From Anaerolineae bacterium (GTDB taxonomy: Bacteria > Chloroflexota > Anaerolineae > Anaerolineales > E44-bin32), in NCBI GenBank assembly GCA_011192015.1, contig DUET01000074.1, forward strand, positions 96,875 through 160,874: a DNA stretch of 64,000 bases, in the 5' to 3' direction. The position numbers were made by a program, and so were the translations under genes. The number at the start of each line of letters is the position of its first letter. Position 1 is the stretch's first letter. The notes under the pieces were generated by a model. It saw only the letters and a list, made by a program, of their open reading frames with translations, made no database searches and had not been told where the DNA came from. This document shows positions 33,602-43,639 of the stretch, in pieces.

Positions 33602-33948
33602 TCCAAAGCCCCTTTCCGCCAGGCATAGATGTAACCAACGAACAAGATGCCGATGAACACCAGCATCTCAATCAGTCCAAAGAGCTTGAGCTCTCTGAGA
33701 ACCACTGCCCAGGGCAGGAGAAATACGATTTCCACATCGAAGAGAATGAAAAGCACTGCCACGAGGTAAAAGTGAACTGGCATGCGTCTCTGTCCTGCAC
33801 CATAGGGCTTCATGCCAGATTCGTAAGGTGCCCCTTTGGTTATTGTAGGGCGCCGCGGCCCGAAGAGATGTCCGAGGATAACGACGATAAAGGCTATGGC
33901 CGTGGCAAAGAAGACAAGAACGGCAATCGGCAGGTAGTCACTCGGCAT
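33592..33948 (-). CDS. nuoA: NADH-quinone oxidoreductase subunit A (ORF extends to 33978 from a GTG)
   Basis: [36 protein letters not shown]...[23 protein letters not shown]; probable ATG start [10 protein letters not shown]. Confidence 0.95.
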   Translation of the reverse strand: MPSDYLPIAVLVFFATAIAFIVVILGHLFGPRRPTITKGAPYESGMKPYGAGQRRMPVHFYLVAVLFILFDVEIVFLLPWAVVLRELKLFGLIEMLVFIGILFVGYIYAWRKGALEWE

Positions 33949-34013
33949 TGGAGCCTCTGAAGTGAGTTGGGAACTCACGTTTTTTGTCTTACCGATCCTG
34001 AAAAAGTCTGTTC

Positions 34014-34042
34014 ATTTTATCACAAGCGCGTAGAGGGGTCAA
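34014..34042 (-). promoter_or_regulatory. Sigma-70-type promoter of the nuo operon
   Basis: Minus strand: -35 TTGACC (34037-34042), 17-nt spacer, -10 TAAAAT (34014-34019). Confidence 0.72.
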
Positions 34043-34183
34043 ACCACCAGTCAGAATCCACCCCTTTTCGCTGATGAATGATGTCTTTCATCATTCCCAT
34101 GGGATGACTATTTCCATGGATTCGGACCTCGTTTCAAAGTCGATAGGTCGATAGGATGATTGGGAAACAGAATTCATACCCAC

Positions 34184-34212
34184 AACCGGCGCCCGACAAT
34201 CGGACGCCGGTT
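34184..34212 (-). terminator. Probable terminator-like hairpin downstream of rpoD
   Basis: AACCGGCGyCCGA-TTG-TCGGrCGCCGGTT, 13-bp stem with one wobble pair, 39 nt after the rpoD stop; no clear U-tract. Confidence 0.5.
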
Positions 34213-34250
34213 CATGGATCCCGCTCAAATTCCAGAAGGTAATTCTTAGG

Positions 34251-35813
34251 TCAAGAGAGATAATCACGCAGATGCCGGCTGCGTGTAGGATGCCGCAATT
34301 TTCGCAGCGCTTTGGCTTCGATCTGGCGGATCCTTTCTCGAGTAACGTTGAAATGCTTTCCGACCTCCTCGAGAGTGTAGTCCTTTCCATCCAGAAGACC
34401 AAACCGCATCTCCAGCACCTGCCGTTCGCGCTCCGTCAACACCGAAAGGGCGTTCTGTACCTGCTCCTTGAGCAGCTCCCGGGCAGCGGTCTCAACCGGC
34501 TCGGGCATGGTTTCGTCCTCGATGAAATCACCCAGTTGGCTCGAATCTTCCGAGCCGACCGGTGTCTCCAAGGACATGGGTTCCTGGGCGATCCGGATGA
34601 TGCGCCGTACCTTTGCCGCCGCTCTCCGCCATTTCCGCTCCAGCGATGGTTCCACAACGCTGTCACTCTCCAAGGACGCTTTGATCGCTGCGACCTCTTC
34701 CGGCTCGAGCAGCTCCATCTCCAGCGCCAATTCTTCGGAAGTCGGTTCTCGGCCCAATTGCTGCAGCAGACGTCGTTGGATCCTCATCAAGCGGTTGATG
34801 GTTTCGAACATGTGCACCGGGATGCGAATGGTGCGCGCCTGATCGGCGATCGCCCTGCTTATGGCCTGGCGAATCCACCAAGTGGCGTACGTGCTGAATT
34901 TGTAGCCCTTGGCGGGATCAAATTTCTCCACCGCTCGCAGCAGTCCGATGCTCCCCTCCTGGATCAGATCCAGGAAGGCAATCCCCCGACCCATGTACCG
35001 CTTGGCAACGCTCACCACGAGTCGCAAATTGGCTCGGATCAAGGCAGAACGGGCTTCATCCGCAAGCCGGTCCACCATCCGCTTGTCCTTGTTCAGATCC
35101 CGGACGCTCGGCAGCCAGCGCAGGTAGGTCCGCCGGCTCGCCAATCCCTTACCCTTGTTCAAATGATCCGCAAGGCGTTGCTGGACATCCGGAGGCATCA
35201 AGTAGAAACCAATCAGCACGTCCAGGAAATTACGCGCCACTTGCTCCCAGGCAGGATCGTTGCCCCACAAACCATTGTCGAGCCATGTGCGGGTGTAGGA
35301 CGCGTGGTCACCCCACCACTCATCCCGCAGCACAATGGCTTCATCCAAAACTTGCACCATGTCCGGCTCGGGATGCTTCAACCGTTTGGCATCTTCCAGA
35401 ACACGCTTCCAGGCCGTTTGCATGTCATCGAACATGATGCGATGCGCGGTTACGATATCCGCTTTCTTCTTCGAAGATCTGGATTGAAGGCGAACGATAT
35501 GACGGGCGGCTTCCATACGCGTTGCGAGCCATAGTTCCTGATTGGAGGAAAGTAACTCGACCCGACCGATCTCTTTAAGATAGAGCCGGACGGGATCATT
35601 GGTCAGCTCGAAGGCGATGATGAGTTCCTCGGGTTCGCTGGAATCCGATTCCACCTCCACCTTAGTTTCCGCAATCTCTTGCGGATCTGGTTCCAGATCC
35701 ATGGTTTCCTTATCCACCAATTCTATCGGATCGATGTCAAACAAGTCATCGAAATCGAATGATGCTCGTTCTTCCGGCTCCACTCCGGCATCTTTTTCGT
35801 TTTCTTCCACCAT
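34251..35813 (-). CDS. rpoD: RNA polymerase primary sigma factor (sigma-70)
   Basis: Region 2: [58 protein letters not shown]; region 4: [29 protein letters not shown]. Confidence 0.96.
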   Translation of the reverse strand: MVEENEKDAGVEPEERASFDFDDLFDIDPIELVDKETMDLEPDPQEIAETKVEVESDSSEPEELIIAFELTNDPVRLYLKEIGRVELLSSNQELWLATRMEAARHIVRLQSRSSKKKADIVTAHRIMFDDMQTAWKRVLEDAKRLKHPEPDMVQVLDEAIVLRDEWWGDHASYTRTWLDNGLWGNDPAWEQVARNFLDVLIGFYLMPPDVQQRLADHLNKGKGLASRRTYLRWLPSVRDLNKDKRMVDRLADEARSALIRANLRLVVSVAKRYMGRGIAFLDLIQEGSIGLLRAVEKFDPAKGYKFSTYATWWIRQAISRAIADQARTIRIPVHMFETINRLMRIQRRLLQQLGREPTSEELALEMELLEPEEVAAIKASLESDSVVEPSLERKWRRAAAKVRRIIRIAQEPMSLETPVGSEDSSQLGDFIEDETMPEPVETAARELLKEQVQNALSVLTERERQVLEMRFGLLDGKDYTLEEVGKHFNVTRERIRQIEAKALRKLRHPTRSRHLRDYLS

Positions 35814-35818
35814 CTTCC

Positions 35819-37768
35819 TTACCGCCCTTGCTGCAACAGGGGGCTTGGTTGCATACCCTGTCGTTGCATGATCGCCTGATCCAGGCGCGCGATGTGCATT
35901 GTCAATACGTGTACCTCTCGGATCAGGTTCTCGATCCCGGGTCGCTGCATCATGGAGGTTTCCCCCTCCATCTCCTGTGCTGATTGAAGCTGAAAACGCA
36001 ATTGAGAAAGTCGCAATTCCTGATCATGTTTCCGCAGACGCAGGAAATTCGTCAACACCTCATCCAACACCCTCGGTCGGTCGAGATCAATGTTCTGAGT
36101 CTTCTGCACTAATTCACCCGCAATATCCAACAAGGGTTGCAGGAGGGCCTTTCGCCAATGAGCCGAAGGTTCTTCGGTTTGTTGCTCCAAAGCCTCCCGT
36201 ACCGCCTGGAAGATTGCCTGGCGCTCGCTGCCGCGAAAATCAGTCGGAGCTAATATTTCCAGATCGATGGATTGCAGCGCCCGATCGATCCGGTAGGTCA
36301 ATTCCGGATCTCTCAGGAGAAGCCCCAAGCAGAAACCATCCAACACGCTGGCACTCGATTGCGGCGAAACAGCCGCATCGTCATCCACACCATCATCAAC
36401 TTGTGCAGGCTTCATTCTTCGGTGTTGAACGCGCTTTGGTTTCCAGGCAAGCAGGGCTCGTTCATCGACCTTCAACCTACGCGCCAGATTCTGACGATAA
36501 ACCTCACGTTCCCAAGGATCGATCACATCCTCGATGAGGGGGAGAACCTGCTGGGCAATTGTAGCCTTGGCCTTGGCATCCTCGAGATCCTGACCCCCGA
36601 TAAGGACCTCCAAGACGTAATCCACCACGGACTTCGCCCCCTCCAGCATTCCTGTCCAGGCGGATACATCCTCGGCCACAATCTCATCCGGGTCCTGCCC
36701 AGGAGGCAGCGTGACGACGCGGATATCGGCGTCCAGCCGTCCTTCCTGTCGTACAAGGGTGCGGGCATTGAAGACATGTTCCGGCTGGCGCTCCAGCGAT
36801 TCGCGCGCCAGTGTCAGGCCGCGCAACGTACCTTGATCACCCGCAGCATCGGCATCGAGCGCCAGGACGATGCGCCGAGAAAACCTCTTCAGCAAGCGCA
36901 GTTGAGCCTCCGTGAGTGCTGTTCCCATGGGCGAGACGACGTTTGCATACCCTGCCTGATGGAGCGCGATAACGTCCATATAACCTTCAACGATCACGAC
37001 CTGATCCACGCTGCGTATGGCTTTACGCGCCTTATCCAATCCATAGAGCAGTCGTCCTTTGTCAAACAGGACCGTCTGCGGTGAATTCATGAACTTGGGC
37101 ACATCGTTCGGATCCACAACCCGAGCGCCAAAACCAGCCATCCTGCCTCTCGCGTCGCGGATCGGGATCATGATGCGGTGTCGAAATCGATCGAAGTACC
37201 CCCCACTTTCCCGTTCACTGGACATTCCTGCCTGGGCGATCTCCTCGTCATCATAGCCCTTCTCATGCAGAAAATGCTGAGTCGCCTCCCAGGCTTGGGG
37301 CGCATAGCCGATCTCGAAGCTCTCCAAGGCATCATCGCTCAGGTTGCGCTTATGCAGATACTCAAGCACCGGCGCTCCCGCCGGTGTTTGCAGGAGGTGA
37401 TGGCGATAGAAGGGGATCGTTGCCTCCAGCAGGTCCCGCAGACGCTGCCCAGCTTCTTCGGCTTCTTCCTGTTCCGGCGTTCTGGGCTTCAGGGTGACGC
37501 CTGTCCGTTCTGCCAGATAGCGAAGCGTCTCTGGAAAATCCCAACCCTCCTTCTTCATGAGGAAACTGAAGACGTCCCCACCTTCGTTGCATGCTCCGAA
37601 GCAACGCCATGTTCCACTCTCCGGAAACACCACGAACGCAGGTGTGCGAGTGTTGGGATGGAACGGGCAGAAGCCGGTGTAATTCTTGCCCGACTTGCGG
37701 AGTTTGACCGTTTCGCCAATCACTTCTACTGGGTCGATACGATCCTTGATCTCATCGACTACGCTCAT
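35819..37768 (-). CDS. dnaG: DNA primase
   Basis: [31 protein letters not shown]...; Toprim [43 protein letters not shown]. Confidence 0.97.
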   Translation of the reverse strand: MSVVDEIKDRIDPVEVIGETVKLRKSGKNYTGFCPFHPNTRTPAFVVFPESGTWRCFGACNEGGDVFSFLMKKEGWDFPETLRYLAERTGVTLKPRTPEQEEAEEAGQRLRDLLEATIPFYRHHLLQTPAGAPVLEYLHKRNLSDDALESFEIGYAPQAWEATQHFLHEKGYDDEEIAQAGMSSERESGGYFDRFRHRIMIPIRDARGRMAGFGARVVDPNDVPKFMNSPQTVLFDKGRLLYGLDKARKAIRSVDQVVIVEGYMDVIALHQAGYANVVSPMGTALTEAQLRLLKRFSRRIVLALDADAAGDQGTLRGLTLARESLERQPEHVFNARTLVRQEGRLDADIRVVTLPPGQDPDEIVAEDVSAWTGMLEGAKSVVDYVLEVLIGGQDLEDAKAKATIAQQVLPLIEDVIDPWEREVYRQNLARRLKVDERALLAWKPKRVQHRRMKPAQVDDGVDDDAAVSPQSSASVLDGFCLGLLLRDPELTYRIDRALQSIDLEILAPTDFRGSERQAIFQAVREALEQQTEEPSAHWRKALLQPLLDIAGELVQKTQNIDLDRPRVLDEVLTNFLRLRKHDQELRLSQLRFQLQSAQEMEGETSMMQRPGIENLIREVHVLTMHIARLDQAIMQRQGMQPSPLLQQGR

Positions 37769-38019
37769 CGATCCGCAAAGGCTCCTCGTGCTGCATCACA
37801 TGTCGGCGATGCAGCATCCTTCAACGTCGCCATGAAGTTCATTGGCTGGTGTCGATTCGCAACCATGATCTCGGCTGTGTAGGTGCTTTCAACGCTGATG
37901 CCCGTGATTCGCCGAAATCTACCGGCATACGTCCTGCTTCTTGCCGCTTCATCGCCGTCCGCCGGGCATCAGGGGCAGATCGTCTTGCGAGTTCACACCA
38001 AGTTTCGGCAAGCAGATGG

Positions 38020-38049
38020 ATTATAGCGTTCCCTGCTTTGTATGAGCAA
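38020..38049 (-). promoter_or_regulatory. Candidate sigma-70-type promoter upstream of dnaG-rpoD
   Basis: Minus strand: -35 TTGCTC (38044-38049), 18-nt spacer, perfect -10 TATAAT (38020-38025). Confidence 0.55.
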
Positions 38050-38085
38050 ACCACCCGCTCCCAACCGGCGAATGCCGGGCAGCAA

Positions 38086-41000
38086 TCAGAATCCCTCCAG
38101 GTAAGAAAGATCCACCACACCGTCAGCTAAATCGACGATGCGTTGCAGCACTGCCAGACGATTGGTCTTCAGCTCCTGATCCTCGCTCATCACAAGCACC
38201 TCATCAAAGAATGCCGTAATCGCCGGGATCATGGGTTCGAATGCCTTGAGGAAATCTTCCACGGAACCAGGAGCACGTTCCTTGGCTTCGGCCTTCTTAA
38301 AAACCGCATGCAGGGCACGCTCCTCGTCTTCGACAAACCGAGCCTCGTCCACTGCGAAGCGTCCCTCCAGACCACGGAGGATACGGGCACATCGAGCATA
38401 GGCCTGCAGGATCGCAGGCCAATCCTCACGCTCCAACCATTGAGACAGAACCTGAACAGCCTTGGCCGATCTTACGGGATCATGCCCCTGGACTGTCAGG
38501 ACCGCATCCACGACATCGTAGTGAAAATCCCGCGCCAGCAACAACGCCTTCAAGCGCGCGATGATGAATTCCAGACATTGTGCTTGTGCAGTTTCACCTC
38601 CCCGCAGAGGCAATCCCTTTTCCGCCAACTGAAGCCCCTGCCGAAGGTCGAAATGCAAGTCATGCTCCAACAGGTTCTGCACCAAACCTATTGCCGCTCT
38701 TCGCAAAGCGAAGGGGTCCTTTGCCCCTGTTGGCGACAATCCAACGGCGAACAATCCCATCAGCGTATCCAGGCGATCTGCAATGCCTATCGCTAATCCC
38801 GCTGCGCTGGCAGGCAGCTTATCCCCCGAGAAACGCGGCAGGTAGTGTTCCAAGATCGCTTCCGCCACTTCCTCGCTTTCACCCGCCCTCAGGGCATACT
38901 CGCGTCCCATCTCGCCCTGCAGTGCGGTCATCTCGACCACCATGTGGGTGGCGAGATCGGCTTTGCACAATGACGCCGCCCTCAGAGCGATCTTGCGCTC
39001 AGCGGCCTTCATGTTCAAGTCATCGGCGAGTTCGGAAACCAAGCGTTGTATGCGATTCGTCTTGTCGAGCATGGAACCGAGCTTGGTCTGAAAGGTGAGT
39101 GTCGCCAACTCGGGAACGTAGGCTTCGAGTGGATTCTCGAGGTCGCGCCGAAGGAAGTAATCCGCATCCGAGAAGCGAGCACGGGTCACGTGCTCATTGC
39201 CCTTGATCACCGCAGGCATGTCCAGGAGTTTCCCGTTGTTGACCGCCACGAAAAAGGGAAGCAATTTCCCCTCCATCTCGATGGGGAAATAGCGCTGGTG
39301 CTTCTTCATCACGGAGACCAACACCTGCTTCGGAAGCGAAAGGAAGGTGTCTTCGAATTCTCCTCGGAAGGCGAAGGGAACCTCTACCAGATGCGATACC
39401 TCTTCCATCAATGCCGCATCTTCGTTGACTTCGCCGTCGACTGCTTGCGCCAATTCTGTAACCTGATTCCAAATCAGCTGACGGCGCTCGGCGATATCCA
39501 GCACAATCCCTGAATCTGAAAGCGCCTTGAAATAAGCTTGTGGATTCTTCACATGGATCGGGATGGGTTCCGTGTACCTCGGGGGGAATGTCTCCTGCCT
39601 GGCTTTTATATTCGCGAATTCGAGCTCCACCAGATGCGCACCATGCAGCGCCAGGAGCCATCGAATCGGGCGCGAGAAAGTCACACCGCTTGCATTCCAG
39701 CGCATCGATTTCTCGAAGCGCAAGCCATCCAAGAGCCTCGGAACCTGCTCGCTCAGAACATCGTCCGCGGTCCGCCCGGGCTGCTTCGTCTCCGCGATAA
39801 CGTAGCGGCCCCCATCCATTTCTCGCGCTTCGAGCGCCTCGACTTCAATCCCCTGGCTACGGGCAAAGCCCTGCGCAGCCTTCGTGGGTTTGCCTTTATC
39901 GTCGAACGCCCGGTCTGCCGGCGGCCCCTTAGCCACGACTACCCTCTCATCCTGTCGAGGCGCGAGCGCTTCCACGAAGACCACCAGCCGCCGCGGCGTG
40001 CCTTCGACCTTGATGCCACCATGCTGTAGATTCTGCTCCCCAAGCATTGCATCCACAGAATCGCGCAACTGAGCAACAGCGGCATCCACATCCGCCGGCG
40101 GCAACTCTTCCGTGCCTACCTCCAGCAGGAAAGGAGCTGGTTTATTCGGCGCGGGCGCCACATCCGAAGCAGGTTCAGTTGCAGGTTTGACGCTCGGCGC
40201 AAGTTTAGACCAGGGATGGCCGAGCTCCTCGCGTTGAGCTAAATAAGCATCTGCCACGCCGCGCGCGAGCTCGCGCATGCGTCCGAAGAGGGCTGCGCGC
40301 TCGGCTACGCCGATGGCCCCACGCGCATCGAGGATATTAAAAATGTGTGATGATTTGAGCACGTAATCGTGGGCGGGGACCACCAAACCCGCCGCAAGCG
40401 CCGCCCGCGCTTCTTCCTCGTAATTCTCGTAGATCACGCGCAGACGCTCGATATCAGCATGGCCGAAGTTGTAACCACAATGCTCGATCTCGGCTTGAAG
40501 ACTCAGATCGCCGTAGGTGAGATATGGATTCCAGGCGATGTCGAGGAACGTCTCCACTCCCTGCAAGGCCAGCGCAATGCGCTCCAAACCGTACGTGATC
40601 TCCACGGACACCACATCCACCGGCCTGCCGCCAGCCTGCTGGAAGTAGGTGAATTGTGTGATCTCCTGGCCATCGAGCCAGACTTCCCAACCCAAACCCC
40701 ATGCGCCCAGCGCTGGCGCTTCCCAATTATCTTCCACGAAGCGAATATCACGGACCTGGGGATCGATCCCCAGTGCTTTCAGCGATTCGAGGTATTGCTG
40801 CTGCGGATCACCAGGGTCCGGCTTGAGGATGACCTGCAACTGGTAGAAATGCTGCCAGCGATTGGGATTGTCCCCGAAGCGTCCATCGGCAGGTCGGATG
40901 GAGGGCTCTACGTAGACCACATTCCAGGGTTCCGGACCGAGAACCCGCAGGAAAGTGGCAGGATTCATCGTGCCCGCGCCGACTTCGGTGTGGTAGGGCT

Positions 41001-41091
41001 GCCAGATCACACAGCCCCGATCTGCCCAGAACTGCAGAAGGGTCTGGGTGATGGATTGGAATGTGGGAGGCGTTTTCTCACTCAAGGTCAA
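38086..41091 (-). CDS. glyS: Glycyl-tRNA synthetase, fused alpha-beta chains
   Basis: 1001 aa; alpha-like [68 protein letters not shown], then beta-like [22 protein letters not shown]. Confidence 0.96.
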   Translation of the reverse strand: MTLSEKTPPTFQSITQTLLQFWADRGCVIWQPYHTEVGAGTMNPATFLRVLGPEPWNVVYVEPSIRPADGRFGDNPNRWQHFYQLQVILKPDPGDPQQQYLESLKALGIDPQVRDIRFVEDNWEAPALGAWGLGWEVWLDGQEITQFTYFQQAGGRPVDVVSVEITYGLERIALALQGVETFLDIAWNPYLTYGDLSLQAEIEHCGYNFGHADIERLRVIYENYEEEARAALAAGLVVPAHDYVLKSSHIFNILDARGAIGVAERAALFGRMRELARGVADAYLAQREELGHPWSKLAPSVKPATEPASDVAPAPNKPAPFLLEVGTEELPPADVDAAVAQLRDSVDAMLGEQNLQHGGIKVEGTPRRLVVFVEALAPRQDERVVVAKGPPADRAFDDKGKPTKAAQGFARSQGIEVEALEAREMDGGRYVIAETKQPGRTADDVLSEQVPRLLDGLRFEKSMRWNASGVTFSRPIRWLLALHGAHLVELEFANIKARQETFPPRYTEPIPIHVKNPQAYFKALSDSGIVLDIAERRQLIWNQVTELAQAVDGEVNEDAALMEEVSHLVEVPFAFRGEFEDTFLSLPKQVLVSVMKKHQRYFPIEMEGKLLPFFVAVNNGKLLDMPAVIKGNEHVTRARFSDADYFLRRDLENPLEAYVPELATLTFQTKLGSMLDKTNRIQRLVSELADDLNMKAAERKIALRAASLCKADLATHMVVEMTALQGEMGREYALRAGESEEVAEAILEHYLPRFSGDKLPASAAGLAIGIADRLDTLMGLFAVGLSPTGAKDPFALRRAAIGLVQNLLEHDLHFDLRQGLQLAEKGLPLRGGETAQAQCLEFIIARLKALLLARDFHYDVVDAVLTVQGHDPVRSAKAVQVLSQWLEREDWPAILQAYARCARILRGLEGRFAVDEARFVEDEERALHAVFKKAEAKERAPGSVEDFLKAFEPMIPAITAFFDEVLVMSEDQELKTNRLAVLQRIVDLADGVVDLSYLEGF

Positions 41092-41106
41092 TTCCTCACT
41101 GGGGCA

Positions 41107-41901
41107 TCAGGTCGTGGTTTCGGCTTTGTAGGCCTTGGTGGCCAATTCGTTCACGCGCCGCAGGAAATCCGGTGTATGGAGACGTTTCTCCAACAAATAG
41201 GTCAGGTAGCTCTCCAGCAGTCTGTCGAGTTCGGCATGCACCTTGGAACGAATCTTCGCTGTGGCTGCAACTGCATAGGCGTTGCGCTGATAATAGCGCA
41301 GGACCTTGAGCGCCGCCAGTGAGATCGGGTGCGCATGCTTCCTTCCCGCCCCGCAGTTTGGGCAGAGTATTCCCCCCATGTCTACAGAGAAGAATTGATC
41401 CTGTGGCTTAAGCTCCTTCCCACACCCCAGGCATCGGAAGAGTTCGGGGCGATATCCGACCAGTTCGAGCAAGCGCAGTTCGAAAAAGCGAACCACGACG
41501 CTCCCTTCATCCTCCGCCGCCAAACGTCCCAACGTCTTCAGCAACAGGTCGTAGAGGCGCTGTGTCTCCCCCTCCTCCACCGTAAAACGATCGAGCAGTT
41601 CCACAACGTAGAAGGCCTGGCCTAATCTCTCCAGATCACCTCGCAGCGATGTGAAAAGTTCCACCGCCTCGGCTTGGGTGATGACATCGAGATTTCGCCC
41701 GCGCGCCAGCATCAATCTGGCGCGCGTGAGGGGTTCGAGATGGCCCGCCTTGCGTGATCGCAACCTTCGAACACCCTTGGCAACCACCCGCAATTTGCCA
41801 TGGTCTGGAGTGAAAATTGTCAGCAGGCGGTCCGCCTCGCCGAGGTCCTGACGGCGCAGAATCACTGCCTCGCTTCGATAGATCCGTTCTCTGGAGGGCA
41901 C
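41107..41901 (-). CDS. recO: DNA repair protein RecO
   Basis: RIYRSEAVILRRQDLGEADRLLTIFTPDHGKLRVVAKGVRRLRSRKAGHLEP; zinc finger CLGCG...CPNC. Confidence 0.95.
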   Translation of the reverse strand: MPSRERIYRSEAVILRRQDLGEADRLLTIFTPDHGKLRVVAKGVRRLRSRKAGHLEPLTRARLMLARGRNLDVITQAEAVELFTSLRGDLERLGQAFYVVELLDRFTVEEGETQRLYDLLLKTLGRLAAEDEGSVVVRFFELRLLELVGYRPELFRCLGCGKELKPQDQFFSVDMGGILCPNCGAGRKHAHPISLAALKVLRYYQRNAYAVAATAKIRSKVHAELDRLLESYLTYLLEKRLHTPDFLRRVNELATKAYKAETTT

Positions 41902-41943
41902 AGGGGGATTATACCAGCGGCAATCGGTGTCGAAGGAAACGCC

Positions 41944-42354
41944 CTATGAGGCGTTTAGGTCTCCAGGACCAAAGGATTCGGGTAACAGCGCTCCAACGGA
42001 GGACTCTCTGCAAACCTTGCCATCCTCGTCCACCATCAACACCAGCATGTCCAACCCGAACTCGGACATGACCTGGCGGCAGGAGCCGCATGGCGACCCG
42101 CCATTCTCTGTGGCCACGACGATGGCTTTGAACTTGCGCTCCCCTTCGGAGACCGCCTGGAAGATCGCCGAACGCTCAGCGCACATGCTCACAGGATATG
42201 CAGAATTCTCGACTTTCGATCCAGTGTAGATTTCACCCGAATCGGCGAGCAGTGCCGCGCCTACCGCGTATTTGGAATATGGCGCATACGCGTTGCGCCG
42301 TACTTTCAAGGCTCGCTCGATGAGCTCATTTCGTAGTTGATCGGACAGTTTCAT
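41944..42354 (-). CDS. cdd: Cytidine deaminase
   Basis: RNAYAPYSKYAVGAALLADSGEIYTGSKVENSAYPVSMCAERSAIFQAVSEG; GGSPCGSCRQVMSEF; probable start at MKLSDQLRNEL. Confidence 0.96.
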   Translation of the reverse strand: MKLSDQLRNELIERALKVRRNAYAPYSKYAVGAALLADSGEIYTGSKVENSAYPVSMCAERSAIFQAVSEGERKFKAIVVATENGGSPCGSCRQVMSEFGLDMLVLMVDEDGKVCRESSVGALLPESFGPGDLNAS

Positions 42355-43639
42355 CAGAATCCTCTTCGGAGGTCGCATCCGGTGCTGTCAACCACTTGGC
42401 TCGTACTTTGCGAATTCGCTTCCCCACAACCTGCTCCACGATCATCCGCATGCCACCCACCTCCACGACCTCACCCGGTGTTGGGATCCTTCCCAGGTGG
42501 CTGTAGATGAAGCCCCCCAGCGTTTCACTCGTATCTTTTGGTAATCCAACACCGGTGATGGCATTGAAATCGTCGAGATCGATCCTGCCCCGAAAGATGA
42601 ATTCCGCATCGCTGACCTGGCGAAAGGGTAATTCCTCCATGGTGTCGTATTCGTCGTGGACCTCGCCCACGATCTCCTCGACGATGTCCTCGAAGGTCAC
42701 CAGACCTGCTGTTCCCCCATATTCATCGACCACGATTGCCATTTGTATGCGGCGGGCCTGCATCTCTGTGAGCAGGTCATCCACCTTCTTGGCTTCTGGC
42801 ACAAAATAGGCTTCTCGCGCCAGATCGGAAACCTTGCCATCATGCTCGCCGCGTTGCCAGGCAGCCAGCAGATCCTTACCATACACGATCCCGATCACGC
42901 GGTCGATGGAACCGGAGAAGACGGGGGCGCGTGAATATCCCGTTCGAAGCAGCAGATCAGTGGCCTCAGTCAAAGGAGTGTCATCCTCGAAGGCCAGGAT
43001 GTCGATGCGTGGAACCATCACTTCTCTCGCCAGCGTGTCTCCAAGCTGGAAGATCGAGTAGATCATCTCACGCTCATCCTGTTCGATGGCTCCACCTTCC
43101 TCCCCTGCGTCCACCAGAGTCTTGATCTGCTCTTCGGTGACCACGGGGAAGGCCCGCCCTCTCGGCGAGTCGGATAAGCGCTGCGCCAAACGGCCCAACG
43201 GCCAAACGATGGGTTGGAACAAACTGATCAGGATGGACGTGGGCAGCGCCAAACGAACCGCCCAACGATCCGGATCACGTAAAACGAGATTCTCCACCAG
43301 GAAGAGGATCACTCCCACACCGATCCAGATCCCAATCAGCGCCAAGACGAACCCCAGGGCATTGCTCCCCTCCGGCCCCACCAGGATCATGTACGCCACC
43401 ATGCCCAGGGCCACCGTCGCCAATCTCAACAGACTCTGTCCGGAGCGCATGGTCAGGATCAAGCGCGTGGCCTCTTCCACCAAGCGACCGGCAAGTCTGG
43501 CTCCTGGAACCTCATCTTTCTCCATGCGTTTGAGATGGGCGCGATTGCTGTTCTTCAGTGCGGTTCCCCCCGCCATCATCAGCATGTTCAACATGAGAAG
43601 AAATATCGAAATCAGGATTGCCGTCAATTCACTCATCAT
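42326..43639 (-). CDS. CNNM/HlyC-CorC family protein (DUF21, CBS pair, CorC_HlyC domains)
   Basis: N-terminal TM domain; REVMVPRIDILAFEDDTPLTEATDLLLRTGYSRAPVF...GVVYGKDLL-like CBS; YGGTAGLVTFEDIVEEIVGEVHDEYD. Confidence 0.94.
   Translation of the reverse strand: MMSELTAILISIFLLMLNMLMMAGGTALKNSNRAHLKRMEKDEVPGARLAGRLVEEATRLILTMRSGQSLLRLATVALGMVAYMILVGPEGSNALGFVLALIGIWIGVGVILFLVENLVLRDPDRWAVRLALPTSILISLFQPIVWPLGRLAQRLSDSPRGRAFPVVTEEQIKTLVDAGEEGGAIEQDEREMIYSIFQLGDTLAREVMVPRIDILAFEDDTPLTEATDLLLRTGYSRAPVFSGSIDRVIGIVYGKDLLAAWQRGEHDGKVSDLAREAYFVPEAKKVDDLLTEMQARRIQMAIVVDEYGGTAGLVTFEDIVEEIVGEVHDEYDTMEELPFRQVSDAEFIFRGRIDLDDFNAITGVGLPKDTSETLGGFIYSHLGRIPTPGEVVEVGGMRMIVEQVVGKRIRKVRAKWLTAPDATSEEDSDETVRSTTK

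Noticed and set aside
34076-34096. GAATGATG-TCTTT-CATCATTC hairpin between rpoD and the nuo promoter
   Set aside because: Short stem without a U-tract on either strand; not convincing as terminator or operator on its own.
34272-35534. 420-aa plus-strand ORF antisense to rpoD
   Set aside because: No domain signature; rpoD on the minus strand is unambiguous.
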